NCBI GenBank assembly: GCA_964437415.1
Contig: CAYTGN010000009.1
Location: forward strand, 53,300 to 117,299
Direction: 5' to 3'
Source: CADEDV01 sp964437415
Lineage (GTDB): Bacteria; Bacteroidota; Bacteroidia; Chitinophagales; Chitinophagaceae
Length of the DNA: 64,000 nt
Shown here: piece after piece, positions 16,791-24,930 of the stretch
Layout: every line of letters begins with the position of its first letter
Numbering within the stretch: the stretch's first letter is position 1
The notes under the pieces: generated by a model
What the model saw: the letters and a program-made list of their open reading frames with translations, nothing else
Databases searched by the model: none
What the model was told of the DNA's origin: nothing
Translations under genes and position numbers: made by a program

Positions 16791-17627
16791 ATGGCATTAA
16801 GAAAATTTAAACCCGTAACAGCCGGCACCCGCTGGAGGATCGGCAATGCGTATGCGGAGGTAACAACCAATGTTCCCGAAGCATCGCTGGTTGAACCAAA
16901 GAAAAGAACCGGTGGTCGTAACTCTTCCGGTCACTTGTCCATGCGTTACCGGGGTGGTGGTCATAAGAAGAAGTACCGCATCATTGATTTCAAACGTAAC
17001 AAAACAGGTGTTGCAACTGTGGCATCTATTGAATACGATCCGAACCGTACTGCTTTCATCGCCCTGCTGAATTATGCAGATGGTGAAAAGCGTTACATCC
17101 TTGCCCCGCAGGGTTTGCAGGTTGGCGCCACAGTGGAAAGTGGTGTTGATGTAGCTCCAGAAGTAGGAAATGCTCTTCCGATGAAGAACATGCCGCTGGG
17201 TACAAACGTTCACAATATTGAAATGCAGCCCGGTCAGGGCGGCAAGCTGGCAAGAAGCGCCGGTTCATCAGCCCAGCTGACCAACAAAGAAGAAAAGTAT
17301 GCGATCCTCAAAATGCCTTCCGGCGAATTGAGAAAGATATTGATCAACTGCCAGGCAACAGTAGGTGTGGTAAGTAACAGCGACCATTTCCTGCAAAGCA
17401 TGGGTAAAGCCGGCCGCAACAGGTGGAAAGGTATCAAACCAAGAAACCGCGGTGTGGCGATGAACCCGGTAGATCACCCGATGGGTGGTGGCGAAGGTAA
17501 AGCTTCCGGTGGTCAGCCCCGCAGCAGGAGCGGTCAGTATTCAAGAGGTTTGAAGACAAGAACAAGAGGTAAAGGAAGCGACAAACTGATCATTCAGCGC
17601 AAGAATGGAAGCAAAATAGCGAAGTAA
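16791..17627 (+). CDS. rplB: 50S ribosomal protein L2
   Basis: 278 residues from MALRKFKPVTAGTRWR. The RNA-binding core is present, and the C-terminal GVAMNPVDHPMGGGEGK contains the conserved His of the peptidyl-transferase region. The length matches the family (about 275). No oddity. Confidence 0.98.
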   Translation: MALRKFKPVTAGTRWRIGNAYAEVTTNVPEASLVEPKKRTGGRNSSGHLSMRYRGGGHKKKYRIIDFKRNKTGVATVASIEYDPNRTAFIALLNYADGEKRYILAPQGLQVGATVESGVDVAPEVGNALPMKNMPLGTNVHNIEMQPGQGGKLARSAGSSAQLTNKEEKYAILKMPSGELRKILINCQATVGVVSNSDHFLQSMGKAGRNRWKGIKPRNRGVAMNPVDHPMGGGEGKASGGQPRSRSGQYSRGLKTRTRGKGSDKLIIQRKNGSKIAK

Positions 17628-17658
17628 TAAACTCATTAATAATACAACGACATAAATC

Positions 17659-17928
17659 ATGGCTCGTTCGATTAAAAAAGGTCCTTATATAGCAACTCAC
17701 CTCGAAAAAAAGGTGCTGGCTATGAACGAAGGAAAAAACAAAAAGGGTGTTATCAAGACGTGGAGCCGCCGCTCTACCATCTCACCTGATTTTGTGGGAC
17801 ACACTTTTGCTGTGCACAATGGCAACAAGTTCATCCCCGTGTATATAACGGAATTCATGGTAGGACATAAGCTGGGTGAATTTGCACCTACCCGCCAGTT
17901 CAAAGGACACTCTAAAAAAGAAGGTTAA
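17659..17928 (+). CDS. rpsS: 30S ribosomal protein S19
   Basis: 89 residues, MARSIKKGPYIATHLEKKV, ending with GHKLGEFAPTRQFKGHSKK. This is the complete S19 family pattern. S19 lies in the 30S head and contacts the A-site finger. It follows rplB by 31 bases. Confidence 0.98.
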   Translation: MARSIKKGPYIATHLEKKVLAMNEGKNKKGVIKTWSRRSTISPDFVGHTFAVHNGNKFIPVYITEFMVGHKLGEFAPTRQFKGHSKKEG

Positions 17929-17989
17929 TTAAGGTGTGAGACAGGTTCAGTTTATTGCTGACCATTACTCAACCCCAAATAAATAAAAA

Positions 17990-18388
17990 ATGGGATCCAG
18001 AAAAAAAATTGCGGCAGATGCCCGTAAAGAAGAAAGGAAGTCGTACTACGGCGCCACACTGAATAACTATCCTACATCACCACGAAAAATGAGGCTTCTT
18101 GCTGATCTTATCCGCGGGATGGAAGTAGAAAAGGCCCTGGCAACTTTGGAGTTCAGCGCCAAGCATTCATCTGAACCCATGCGTAAGCTGGTGTTGAGTG
18201 CTATCAACAACTGGAAACAGAAGAATGAAGGCGGCGACGAAAGCCAGTTGGTCGTAAAAACAATTTTTGTGGATGGTGCAAGGACGTTGAAAAGAATGCG
18301 CCCCGCACCGCAGGGCCGTGGTTACAGGGTTCGCAAACGCAGTAATCATGTAACTGTGATCGTAGGTACTAAAGAAACTAATAACTAA
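17990..18388 (+). CDS. rplV: 50S ribosomal protein L22
   Basis: 132 residues. The core SPRKMRLLADLIRGMEVEKALATL and the tunnel hairpin MRPAPQGRGYRVRKRSNHVTV are typical of L22. An N-terminal tail of about 25 residues (MGSRKKIAADARKEERKSYYG) is longer than in E. coli L22 (110 residues). The hairpin is the macrolide-resistance hot spot in other bacteria. Confidence 0.97.
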   Translation: MGSRKKIAADARKEERKSYYGATLNNYPTSPRKMRLLADLIRGMEVEKALATLEFSAKHSSEPMRKLVLSAINNWKQKNEGGDESQLVVKTIFVDGARTLKRMRPAPQGRGYRVRKRSNHVTVIVGTKETNN

Positions 18389-18409
18389 ACGAATTAATAA
18401 ACCAATAAC

Positions 18410-19189
18410 ATGGGTCAAAAAGCAAATCCGATTGGTAACCGCTTAGGCATCATCCGTGGATGGGAATCTAACTGGTACGGCAGCAAAAAAGATTATGCCG
18501 GCAAACTGATCGAGGATCATAAGATCAGAACTTACCTGAATGCCCGTATCAACAAAGGTGGCATCTCCAAGATCGTTATTGAGAGAACGCTGGGTAAACT
18601 GATCATTACGATTCACACCTCCAAGCCTGGTATTATTATCGGTAAAGGTGGCGGTGAGGTGGATCGTATCAAAGAAGAACTGAAAAAACTGACCGGAAAA
18701 GATGACGTTCAGATCAATATCCTGGAAATACGCCGTCCCGAGCTGGATGCGATGATCGTAGGAGATACGATTGCCCGCCAGATCGAGAACCGTATCAACT
18801 TTAAAAGAGCCACAAAAATGGCGATCGCTTCTGCGCTGCGCATGGGTGCGGAAGGTATCAAGATCAAATTAAGTGGTCGTTTGGCCGGTGCAGAAATTGC
18901 CCGCAGTGAAGAATTCAAACAAGGTCGTGTGCCGTTGCATACATTCCGTATGGATATTGATTATGCCAACGTGTTTGCACAGACAGTATATGGTAAGATC
19001 GGTATCAAGGTATGGATATGTAAAGGTGAAGTGTTAGCCAAGAGAGACCTGAATCCCAACTTTATTGCTGGCGGTAAAGCTGAAGGCGCCGGTGGTGAAA
19101 GAAGAGAAAGAAGGGATGATCGTCATGATCGCCGTGATGACAGAAGAGGCGGTGACAGAAGAGGTGGTGGAAGGGACCGCAGAAACTAA
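18410..19189 (+). CDS. rpsC: 30S ribosomal protein S3 with charged C-terminal tail
   Basis: 259 residues. The KH domain GKGGGEVDRIKEELKKLTGKDDVQINI and the C-terminal S3 domain (SGRLAGAEIARSEEFKQGRVPLHTFR without breaks in the protein) are conserved. After about residue 220 a tail of Arg, Asp and Gly repeats (RRDDRHDRRDDRRGGDRRGG) extends beyond the typical 230-240 residues. The tail is low-complexity and probably binds RNA. Confidence 0.97.
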   Translation: MGQKANPIGNRLGIIRGWESNWYGSKKDYAGKLIEDHKIRTYLNARINKGGISKIVIERTLGKLIITIHTSKPGIIIGKGGGEVDRIKEELKKLTGKDDVQINILEIRRPELDAMIVGDTIARQIENRINFKRATKMAIASALRMGAEGIKIKLSGRLAGAEIARSEEFKQGRVPLHTFRMDIDYANVFAQTVYGKIGIKVWICKGEVLAKRDLNPNFIAGGKAEGAGGERRERRDDRHDRRDDRRGGDRRGGGRDRRN

Positions 19190-19231
19190 TCAAGCAAGAA
19201 ACAAGAAATCAGTAACTAGAAATTTTATACA

Positions 19232-19654
19232 ATGTTACAACCGAAAAGAACGAAGCACAGGAAGATGCAGAAGGGTCGCATGAAAGGTGATGCGAAAAGA
19301 GGAACAACCATTTCTTTTGGCTCCTATGCACTCAAAGCATTGGACAGCCATTGGATAACGGATCGCCAGATCGAAGCTGCCCGCCAGGCGCTGACCCGTG
19401 AAATGAAGAGAGAAGGTAATGTGTGGATCCGCATTTTCCCTGACAAACCAATTACCCGCAAACCACTTGAAGTGAGGATGGGTAAAGGAAAAGGTAACCT
19501 TGAGTTCTGGGCTGCAGTAGTAAAACCCGGACGTATCTTATTCGAGATTGACGGAGTGAGTGAGCAGGTGGCCCGTGCATCACTGGCATTGGCTGCAGGC
19601 AAACTGCCGATCAAAACTAAATTTATTGTACGCCGTGACCTGGTTACTGCGTAA
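19232..19654 (+). CDS. rplP: 50S ribosomal protein L16
   Basis: 140 residues starting MLQPKRTKHRKMQKGRMKG. The PDKPITRKPLEVRMGKGKG motif near residues 70-88 is the A-site loop of L16. The length is as expected. It follows rpsC after a spacer containing simple words (AAGAAACAAGAAATCAGTAA). Confidence 0.97.
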   Translation: MLQPKRTKHRKMQKGRMKGDAKRGTTISFGSYALKALDSHWITDRQIEAARQALTREMKREGNVWIRIFPDKPITRKPLEVRMGKGKGNLEFWAAVVKPGRILFEIDGVSEQVARASLALAAGKLPIKTKFIVRRDLVTA

Positions 19655-19675
19655 TAACTAATAAATCGTAAAGCG

Positions 19676-19885
19676 ATGTCAAAGAAAGCTGATTTTGTAA
19701 AAAGTATTCACGGCATGAGTGAACTGGACCTGAAGGCCCGCCTTGAAGAAGATAAGCAACGCCTGAAAAAACTGCATTTTGCCCATGCGATCTCTCCGCT
19801 GGAAAACCCAATGACCATCCGCGGACTGCGCAAGGATATTGCCCGTTTGAAAACTGAACTCAAGAACAGACAACTTAGTGCCTAA
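19676..19885 (+). CDS. rpmC: 50S ribosomal protein L29
   Basis: 69 residues; a two-helix protein near the tunnel exit. MSELDLKARLEEDKQRLKKLHFAHAI and RGLRKDIARLKTELKNRQL match L29. Start 22 bases after rplP. Confidence 0.95.
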   Translation: MSKKADFVKSIHGMSELDLKARLEEDKQRLKKLHFAHAISPLENPMTIRGLRKDIARLKTELKNRQLSA

Positions 19886-19907
19886 TTAAAGCTAAAAGCT
19901 TAATAAA

Positions 19908-20165
19908 ATGACCGAAAGAAATTTAAGAAAAACGAGGATAGGTGTGGTGACCAGCAACAAGATGGCCAAGACCATCACAGTTGCCATCGAAAGAAAAGTA
20001 AAACACCCTATCTATGGTAAGTTCCTTAAAAAGACTACCAAACTGCATGCCCATGATGACAAGAATGAGTGCAGCATCGGTGATGTGGTAAAGATCATGG
20101 AGACCCGTCCACTCAGCAAAACAAAACGCTGGAGACTGGTGGAAGTGGTAGAGAAAGTGAAATAA
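19908..20165 (+). CDS. rpsQ: 30S ribosomal protein S17
   Basis: 85 residues, MTERNLRKTRIGVVTSNKMAKTI, with the OB-fold signature GDVVKIMETRPLSKTKRWRLVEV near the C-terminus. S17 is an early 16S rRNA binder. The stop is followed by two palindromic repeats before rplN. Confidence 0.97.
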   Translation: MTERNLRKTRIGVVTSNKMAKTITVAIERKVKHPIYGKFLKKTTKLHAHDDKNECSIGDVVKIMETRPLSKTKRWRLVEVVEKVK

Positions 20166-20167
20166 AG

Positions 20168-20271
20168 CCCCCTAAATCCCCCGAAGGGGGACTTGGGAAA
20201 CTGTAAAATAATTGAAAGAATAACAAATTTTAGAAACTTAAACCCCTCCTTTGGAGGGGATTGGGGAGGCC
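20168..20271. repeat. Two opposed palindromic repeats between rpsQ and rplN
   Basis: First element: CCCCCTAAAT, CCCCC-GAA-GGGGG (20178-20190), then ACTTGGG. Second element: CCCCTCC-TTT-GGAGGGG (20243-20259), ATT, then GGGGAGG (20263-20269). The second is the reverse complement layout of the element after pntB (50104-50136). The last GGGGAGG lies 5 bases before the rplN start codon and could act as a ribosome binding site. Confidence 0.8.
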
Positions 20272-20274
20272 AAA

Positions 20275-20643
20275 ATGATTCAGCAAGAAAGCCGGTTAAA
20301 TGTAGCGGACAACAGCGGCGCCAAAGAGGTGCTTTGTATCCGTGTGCTCGGCAACAGCGGACAACGTTATGCCAGGATAGGTGACAAAATAGTGGTTACG
20401 GTAAAAGATGCATTGCCTGCAGGCGGTATCAAAAAAGGTACCGTTGCCAAAGCGGTGATCGTCCGCACCACCAACAAACTGCGTCGCAAGGATGGTTCAT
20501 ACATTCGTTTTGATGACAATGCAGTGGTGTTGCTGAACCAGTCCGATGAGCCCCGTGGAACCCGGATTTTCGGACCTGTTGCCAGGGAACTGCGTGACAA
20601 AGGATATATGAAGATCGTTTCACTGGCCCCGGAAGTATTGTAA
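20275..20643 (+). CDS. rplN: 50S ribosomal protein L14
   Basis: 122 residues from MIQQESRLNVADNSGAKEVLCIRVLG, the standard L14 length and start. An in-frame ATG at 20251 lies inside the palindromic repeat and was rejected. The Shine-Dalgarno-like GGGGAGG just upstream comes from the repeat. The conserved RGTRIFGPVARELRDKGYMKI closes the protein. Confidence 0.98.
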   Translation: MIQQESRLNVADNSGAKEVLCIRVLGNSGQRYARIGDKIVVTVKDALPAGGIKKGTVAKAVIVRTTNKLRRKDGSYIRFDDNAVVLLNQSDEPRGTRIFGPVARELRDKGYMKIVSLAPEVL

Positions 20644-20703
20644 GAGCCAGGTATTGAACAAACAAACAAATCATTCCGCAAAACGGAGTAAAGAATAAAG
20701 AAA

Positions 20704-21039
20704 ATGAAAGCAAGATTTAAACCAAAGTACAATATCCGCAAAGGAGACAATGTGGTGGTGATAGCCGGTGATGATAAAGCGCTGGATAAACCCCGCATCG
20801 TAAAACAGGTGCTGGTGGATGAGGCCAAAGTGATCGTGGAAGGAGTCAACATCATCACCAAACACACCAAGCCTTCTGCACAAAACACCAAAGGTGGTAT
20901 TGTAAAAAAAGAAGCCCCGATCCATATCAGCAATGTGATGCTTTGGGATGCTAAAGCAAAAGCCGCTGCCAAAGTGAAAAGGGTAAGAGAAGAAGGTAAA
21001 ACTTTAAGGGTATCCAAAAAATCAGGCGAGAAAATATAA
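20704..21039 (+). CDS. rplX: 50S ribosomal protein L24
   Basis: 111 residues with the KOW motif IRKGDNVVVIAGDDKALDKPRIV (residues about 10-32) and the following GVNIITKHTKPSAQNTKGGIV. L24 starts 50S assembly. Length is within the family range. Confidence 0.97.
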   Translation: MKARFKPKYNIRKGDNVVVIAGDDKALDKPRIVKQVLVDEAKVIVEGVNIITKHTKPSAQNTKGGIVKKEAPIHISNVMLWDAKAKAAAKVKRVREEGKTLRVSKKSGEKI

Positions 21040-21064
21040 CCTGCCTGTCAAATAAGATAATTAT

Positions 21065-21643
21065 ATGAGCACAAAAACATATACTCCGAGACTGGCAGAT
21101 AAGTACAAAAAAGATGTTGTACCTGCCCTGGTAAAAAAATTCGGTTACGAAACAGTGATGCAGGCCCCCAAGCTGGAGAAGATCTGCCTGAACCGTGGTG
21201 TGAACGGCGCTGTGTCTGACAAGAAACTGGTGGACATCGCCATTGAAGAGCTTTCTACCATCACAGGCCAGAAAGCAGTGGCTACACAGTCAAAAAAAGA
21301 CATCTCCAACTTCAAGTTGCGTAAGCACATGCCGATCGGTGCAAGGGTTACGCTGCGCGGGGTGAAGATGTATGAATTCCTCGATCGCCTGATCGCTGTG
21401 GCATTACCCCGTGTTCGTGACTTCAAAGGTGTAAATGAAAAATCGTTTGATGGCCGGGGTAATTACACGATGGGTGTGACTGAACAAATCATCTTCCCGG
21501 AGATTGATATTGACAAAGTAAACAGGATAACCGGGCTTGATATCACATTTGTAACTACTGCCAACACTGATGAAGAAGCATATGAGCTGCTGAAAGAGCT
21601 GGGTATGCCATTCAAGAACGCAACAAAAAATAGTTCAAACTAA
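21065..21643 (+). CDS. rplE: 50S ribosomal protein L5
   Basis: 192 residues. Conserved segments include ITGQKAVATQSKKDISNFKLR and GVTEQIIFPEIDIDKVNRITGLDI in the second half. L5 binds 5S rRNA and contacts P-site tRNA. It is 26 bases after rplX. Confidence 0.97.
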   Translation: MSTKTYTPRLADKYKKDVVPALVKKFGYETVMQAPKLEKICLNRGVNGAVSDKKLVDIAIEELSTITGQKAVATQSKKDISNFKLRKHMPIGARVTLRGVKMYEFLDRLIAVALPRVRDFKGVNEKSFDGRGNYTMGVTEQIIFPEIDIDKVNRITGLDITFVTTANTDEEAYELLKELGMPFKNATKNSSN

Positions 21644-21658
21644 AAAGGATAAACAATT

Positions 21659-21928
21659 ATGGCTAAAACATCAATAAAGGCCAGGCAAAGAAAAAGGGAA
21701 AAAATGGTTGCTCAATTTGCGGCCAAAAGAGAGGAGTTGAAGAAGGCCGGCGACTATAAAGCACTGGATGAACTGCCGAAGAATTCTTCTAAGGTTCGTC
21801 TTAAAAACCGTTGCCAGTTGACAGGTCGTCCAAAGGGGTATGTCCGTTATTTCGGCATATCCAGGATAGCCCTGAGAGACATGGCCCTGAACGGAAAAAT
21901 ACCAGGACTGAAAAAAGCAAGCTGGTAA
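21659..21928 (+). CDS. rpsN: 30S ribosomal protein S14, zinc-free form
   Basis: 89 residues. It lacks the CxxC-CxxC zinc knuckle of the short S14 type and so is the long C-minus form. The end RPKGYVRYFGISRIALRDMALNGKIPGLKKASW is typical (two overlapping halves of one stretch). Stop codon is followed at once by the repeat at 21928. Confidence 0.96.
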   Translation: MAKTSIKARQRKREKMVAQFAAKREELKKAGDYKALDELPKNSSKVRLKNRCQLTGRPKGYVRYFGISRIALRDMALNGKIPGLKKASW

Positions 21929-22015
21929 CCCTTCGGCAAGCTCAGGGTAGCAGAGCTGTCATGTAACAAATTATTAAACTAAACTTTTCCAATTATTCCG
22001 ACCGCAGCGTCGGGA
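21928..22015. repeat. Two repeat words in the rpsN-rpsH spacer
   Basis: ACCCTTCGGCAAGCTCAGGG (21928-21947) and the palindrome-like CCGACCGCAGCGTCGG (21998-22013) both belong to short repeat types that I recognise from Bacteroidota spacers. Degenerate relatives of the first are at 14940 and in rpsA at 29688. Confidence 0.6.
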
Positions 22016-22017
22016 CG

Positions 22018-22025
22018 TAGGAGGG
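22018..22025 (+). promoter_or_regulatory. Strong Shine-Dalgarno site of rpsH
   Basis: TAGGAGGG with GGAGG ending 9 bases before the ATG at 22034. This is a textbook ribosome binding site, rare in this window, and abuts a palindromic repeat. Confidence 0.6.
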
Positions 22026-22033
22026 CAAAAAAT

Positions 22034-22432
22034 ATGGTAACAGATCCTATAGCAGACTTCCTGACCAGAATCCGCAATGCGCAGATGGCAGGTCATCGTG
22101 TGGTTGACATTCCCGCTTCGAATCTGAAAAAGCGTATGACAGAGATCCTGTACAGCCAGGGTTATATCCTGAAATACAAATTTGAAGATGACAGCAAGCA
22201 AGGCATCATCAAGATAGCCTTGAAGTATGATCCTGCTACAAAACAACCGGCTATTCAAAGTCTCGAAAGAGTGAGCCGCCCGGGTTTGCGTCAGTATTCA
22301 AAACCGGCTGACTTCCGTCGTGTAAAAAATGGTTTAGGTGTGGCCATCCTGTCCACTTCAAAAGGAGTGATGACGGATAAAGAAGCCAAGGTGCAAAATG
22401 TAGGTGGTGAAGTTTTGTGCTACGTGTATTAA
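22034..22432 (+). CDS. rpsH: 30S ribosomal protein S8
   Basis: 132 residues, MVTDPIADFLTRIRNAQMAGHR, the usual S8 start, and GLGVAILSTSKGVMTDKEAK near the C-terminus. S8 binds the central domain of 16S rRNA and in enterobacteria represses the spc operon. Confidence 0.98.
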   Translation: MVTDPIADFLTRIRNAQMAGHRVVDIPASNLKKRMTEILYSQGYILKYKFEDDSKQGIIKIALKYDPATKQPAIQSLERVSRPGLRQYSKPADFRRVKNGLGVAILSTSKGVMTDKEAKVQNVGGEVLCYVY

Positions 22433-22524
22433 GAGAGAAAAAGTTGTTGGATACATTAAGCTGAATCTATACTAAGCTGACCGGTCAACAACAAACAATA
22501 AATAATAAACTATAAATAGATTTT

Positions 22525-23079
22525 ATGTCCCGTATAGGTAAAAAAGCGATAACGATCCCGGAAGGAGTTACCATCACTGTAGGAAAGGATAATGTGGTGA
22601 CTGTGAAAGGAAAGAAAGGTGAACTGAAGCAGGCTGTTGATCGTGACATCGTTGTGGAAGTTAAGGATGGCCAGGTGACTTTTGGCCGGCCTACTGACCA
22701 GATCCGTCATCGTGCACTGCATGGTTTGTACCGTGCACTGATCGCCAACCTCGTAAAAGGTGTGACAGATGGCTACGAAAGAAAACTGGAACTGATCGGT
22801 GTGGGTTTCAAAGCTGCCAACCAGGGTAACCTGCTGGATCTTGCTTTGGGCTATTCACACAATATCATATTTGAAGTGCCGAAAGAACTGAAAGTGGCTA
22901 CCGAAACGTTGAAAGGTCAGAACCCCGTCATCACCCTCGAGGGAATTGACAAGCAACTGATCGGCCAGGTGGCGGCCAAGTTGCGCAGCCTGCGCAAGCC
23001 TGAGCCTTACAAAGGAAAGGGGGTACGCTATGTGGGTGAAGTGGTGCGTAAGAAAGCTGGTAAAGCAGCCGGTAAATAA
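22525..23079 (+). CDS. rplF: 50S ribosomal protein L6
   Basis: 184 residues, MSRIGKKAITIPEGVTITVG, with the second-domain signature KPEPYKGKGVRYVGEVVRKKAGK. Length matches L6 (about 177-185). The 92-base gap before it is AT-rich with no visible terminator. Confidence 0.98.
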   Translation: MSRIGKKAITIPEGVTITVGKDNVVTVKGKKGELKQAVDRDIVVEVKDGQVTFGRPTDQIRHRALHGLYRALIANLVKGVTDGYERKLELIGVGFKAANQGNLLDLALGYSHNIIFEVPKELKVATETLKGQNPVITLEGIDKQLIGQVAAKLRSLRKPEPYKGKGVRYVGEVVRKKAGKAAGK

Positions 23080-23125
23080 TAATTGAAAAGAATCCCTGGC
23101 AGTATCAGGGGAAAAATAAATCAAG

Positions 23126-23488
23126 ATGAATCCAAAAGTTAAATCATTAAGAAGGCAAAATATCCGCTACCGCATCCGTAAAAAGATCGGTGAAGGCACA
23201 GCGCAGAAGCCACGTCTTTCTGTGTTCAGGAGCAATGCAGATATCTATGTTCAGTTGATTGATGACAGCAAAGGCCAGACACTGGCTGCGGCTTCTTCAA
23301 GAGACAAAGACATTGCTGCGCAAAAAACCACTAAAGTTGAGAAAAGCAAACTGGTTGGTGCTGCGATTGCCCGCAAGGCAACAGAACTCGGCATCACCAA
23401 TGTTACTTTTGACCGGGGCGGTTACCTGTATCATGGCCGTGTGAAATCAGTGGCTGACGGAGCAAGAGAAGGCGGTCTTCAATTCTAA
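23126..23488 (+). CDS. rplR: 50S ribosomal protein L18
   Basis: 120 residues ending VTFDRGGYLYHGRVKSVADGAREGGLQF, the standard L18 C-terminus that binds 5S rRNA together with L5. Near the N-terminus PRLSVFRSNADIYVQLIDD is conserved. Confidence 0.98.
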   Translation: MNPKVKSLRRQNIRYRIRKKIGEGTAQKPRLSVFRSNADIYVQLIDDSKGQTLAAASSRDKDIAAQKTTKVEKSKLVGAAIARKATELGITNVTFDRGGYLYHGRVKSVADGAREGGLQF

Positions 23489-23515
23489 ACTTTCAAACTT
23501 TTAATCAAGGTATAA

Positions 23516-24034
23516 ATGTCAAAGCTTAACGTAAACAGGGTAAAAGCCGGTGACCTGGAACTGAAAGACAAAGTGGTTGCCATCAACCGTGTGGTAAAAA
23601 CTACAAAAGGTGGCCGTGCCTTCAGTTTTTCTGCCCTTGTGGTGGTAGGTAATGAGAATGGTGTTGTCGGTCATGGACTTGGCAAAGCCAAAGAAGTGCA
23701 GGAGGCCATCACCAAAGGCATTGAGGATGCAAAGAAAAACCTCATTAAAGTGCCGGTGATGAAGGGAACCATTCCTCATGACCAGTGGGCCAAAGAAGGC
23801 GCTGCCAAAGTATTGATCAAACCCGCTGCCCATGGTACAGGTGTGATCGCCGGAGGTTCTATGCGTGCCGTATTGGAAAGCGCCGGTATTACCGACGTAC
23901 TGGCAAAATCATTGGGTTCTGCCAATCCGCACAACGTGGTGAAAGCAACTTTCAAAGCTTTGGCTTTGTTGCGTGAGCCGATCCAGGTGGCTAAGACCCG
24001 TACACTTGGTTTGAAGAAAGTATTTAATGGATGA
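23516..24034 (+). CDS. rpsE: 30S ribosomal protein S5
   Basis: 172 residues. KVVAINRVVKTTKGGRAFSF is the double-stranded-RNA-binding core, and GTGVIAGGSMRAVLESAGI lies in the C-terminal domain. S5 affects decoding accuracy. It follows rplR by 27 bases. Confidence 0.98.
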   Translation: MSKLNVNRVKAGDLELKDKVVAINRVVKTTKGGRAFSFSALVVVGNENGVVGHGLGKAKEVQEAITKGIEDAKKNLIKVPVMKGTIPHDQWAKEGAAKVLIKPAAHGTGVIAGGSMRAVLESAGITDVLAKSLGSANPHNVVKATFKALALLREPIQVAKTRTLGLKKVFNG

Positions 24035-24035
24035 T

Positions 24036-24134
24036 ACTGGTTGCTGGTTGCCGGTTCCTGGTAAAGGGAACCTGTAACTATTGAATGACACTGACCAGTG
24101 ACAAAAAACCAGAAACCAGAAACAAGAAACAAGT
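24036..24134. repeat. Simple-word tract between rpsE and rpmD
   Basis: The 100-base spacer is made of near-tandem words: CTGGTTGCTGGTTGCCGGTT near 24038 and ACCAGAAACCAGAAACAAGA near 24106. Such decayed tandem words recur in other spacers of this window and, in frame, inside some genes. Confidence 0.6.
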
Positions 24135-24314
24135 ATGAAAAAGATCAAAATAACATTGGTAAAAAGCCCGATTGACAGACCCGAAAGGCAAAAGCTGACG
24201 CTGAAAGCACTGGGTCTAAACAAGACCAATGCTACTAAAGAGGTAGAAGCTACTCCACAGGTGCTGGGTATGGTACGTAAAGTGGAACACCTGGTGAAAG
24301 TGGAAGAAGCCTAA
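24135..24314 (+). CDS. rpmD: 50S ribosomal protein L30
   Basis: A 59-residue protein translated from the sequence: MKKIKITLVKSPIDRPERQK ... LGLNKTNATKEVEATPQVLG ... VEEA. It matches L30 in length and in the order ferredoxin-like strand, helix (LTLKALGLNK) and strand. It occupies its usual place between rpsE and rplO. Confidence 0.95.
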   Translation: MKKIKITLVKSPIDRPERQKLTLKALGLNKTNATKEVEATPQVLGMVRKVEHLVKVEEA

Positions 24315-24405
24315 TAAATGTAAGACCGGTCTTTGCCGGTTTCACATTCACATATTTAATAAAAAAGCGAGGGGAAACAACCCCGATGAGTAAAAATTAA
24401 ATACA

Positions 24406-24855
24406 ATGAAACTACACGAATTAAGACCTGCAAAAGGTGCAACTCACAAGGAAAAAAGAATTGGACGTGGTGATGGTTCAGGCCATGGCGGCACATCCAC
24501 AAAAGGTACAAAAGGTGCACAAAGCCGCACCGGTTTCAAGAATAAAAGGGCACACGAAGGTGGCCAGATGCCCATCCAGCGTCGTATACCGAAACGTGGA
24601 TTCAAAAACCCGCATCGTGTTGAATACAAAGTGTTCAATATCGGGCAGGCTGAGCAACTGGCAGAAAAACACGGTATCACCGAGTTTTCACTGGAAAACC
24701 TTTATATCAACAACCTGGTAAGCCAAACTGATAAAGTGAAGATCCTGGGAAATGGTGAGTTGAAAAGCAAGATCACATTCAAGGTGAATGCTGTCAGCGA
24801 AAAAGCCAAAGCGGCCATTGAAGCTGCCGGTGGAACGGTTGAAATAGTAAAGTAA
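24406..24855 (+). CDS. rplO: 50S ribosomal protein L15
   Basis: 149 residues, MKLHELRPAKGATHKEKRIG, followed by the Gly-rich GDGSGHGGTSTKGTKGAQSR and QMPIQRRIPKRGFKN that thread into 23S rRNA. Length is canonical. A weak hairpin follows its stop codon. Confidence 0.98.
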   Translation: MKLHELRPAKGATHKEKRIGRGDGSGHGGTSTKGTKGAQSRTGFKNKRAHEGGQMPIQRRIPKRGFKNPHRVEYKVFNIGQAEQLAEKHGITEFSLENLYINNLVSQTDKVKILGNGELKSKITFKVNAVSEKAKAAIEAAGGTVEIVK

Positions 24856-24871
24856 TTTCACTAAATTGCAC

Positions 24872-24902
24872 CGACGCATTTCAGATGCGTCGTTTATGTT
24901 TT
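24872..24902 (+). terminator. Weak hairpin between rplO and secY
   Basis: CGACGCAT (24872-24879) pairs with ATGCGTCG (24885-24892) around TTCAG, followed by TTTATGTTTT. The broken T tract suggests partial termination or attenuation, which would lower secY and map relative to ribosomal genes. Confidence 0.45.
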
Positions 24903-24930
24903 AAAGGGCTCTTAAATCTTTTTATCTCCC

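Noticed and set aside
20178..20259. CRISPR array from closely spaced palindromes
   Set aside because: Only two units in opposite orientation, no regular spacers, no cas genes in the window.
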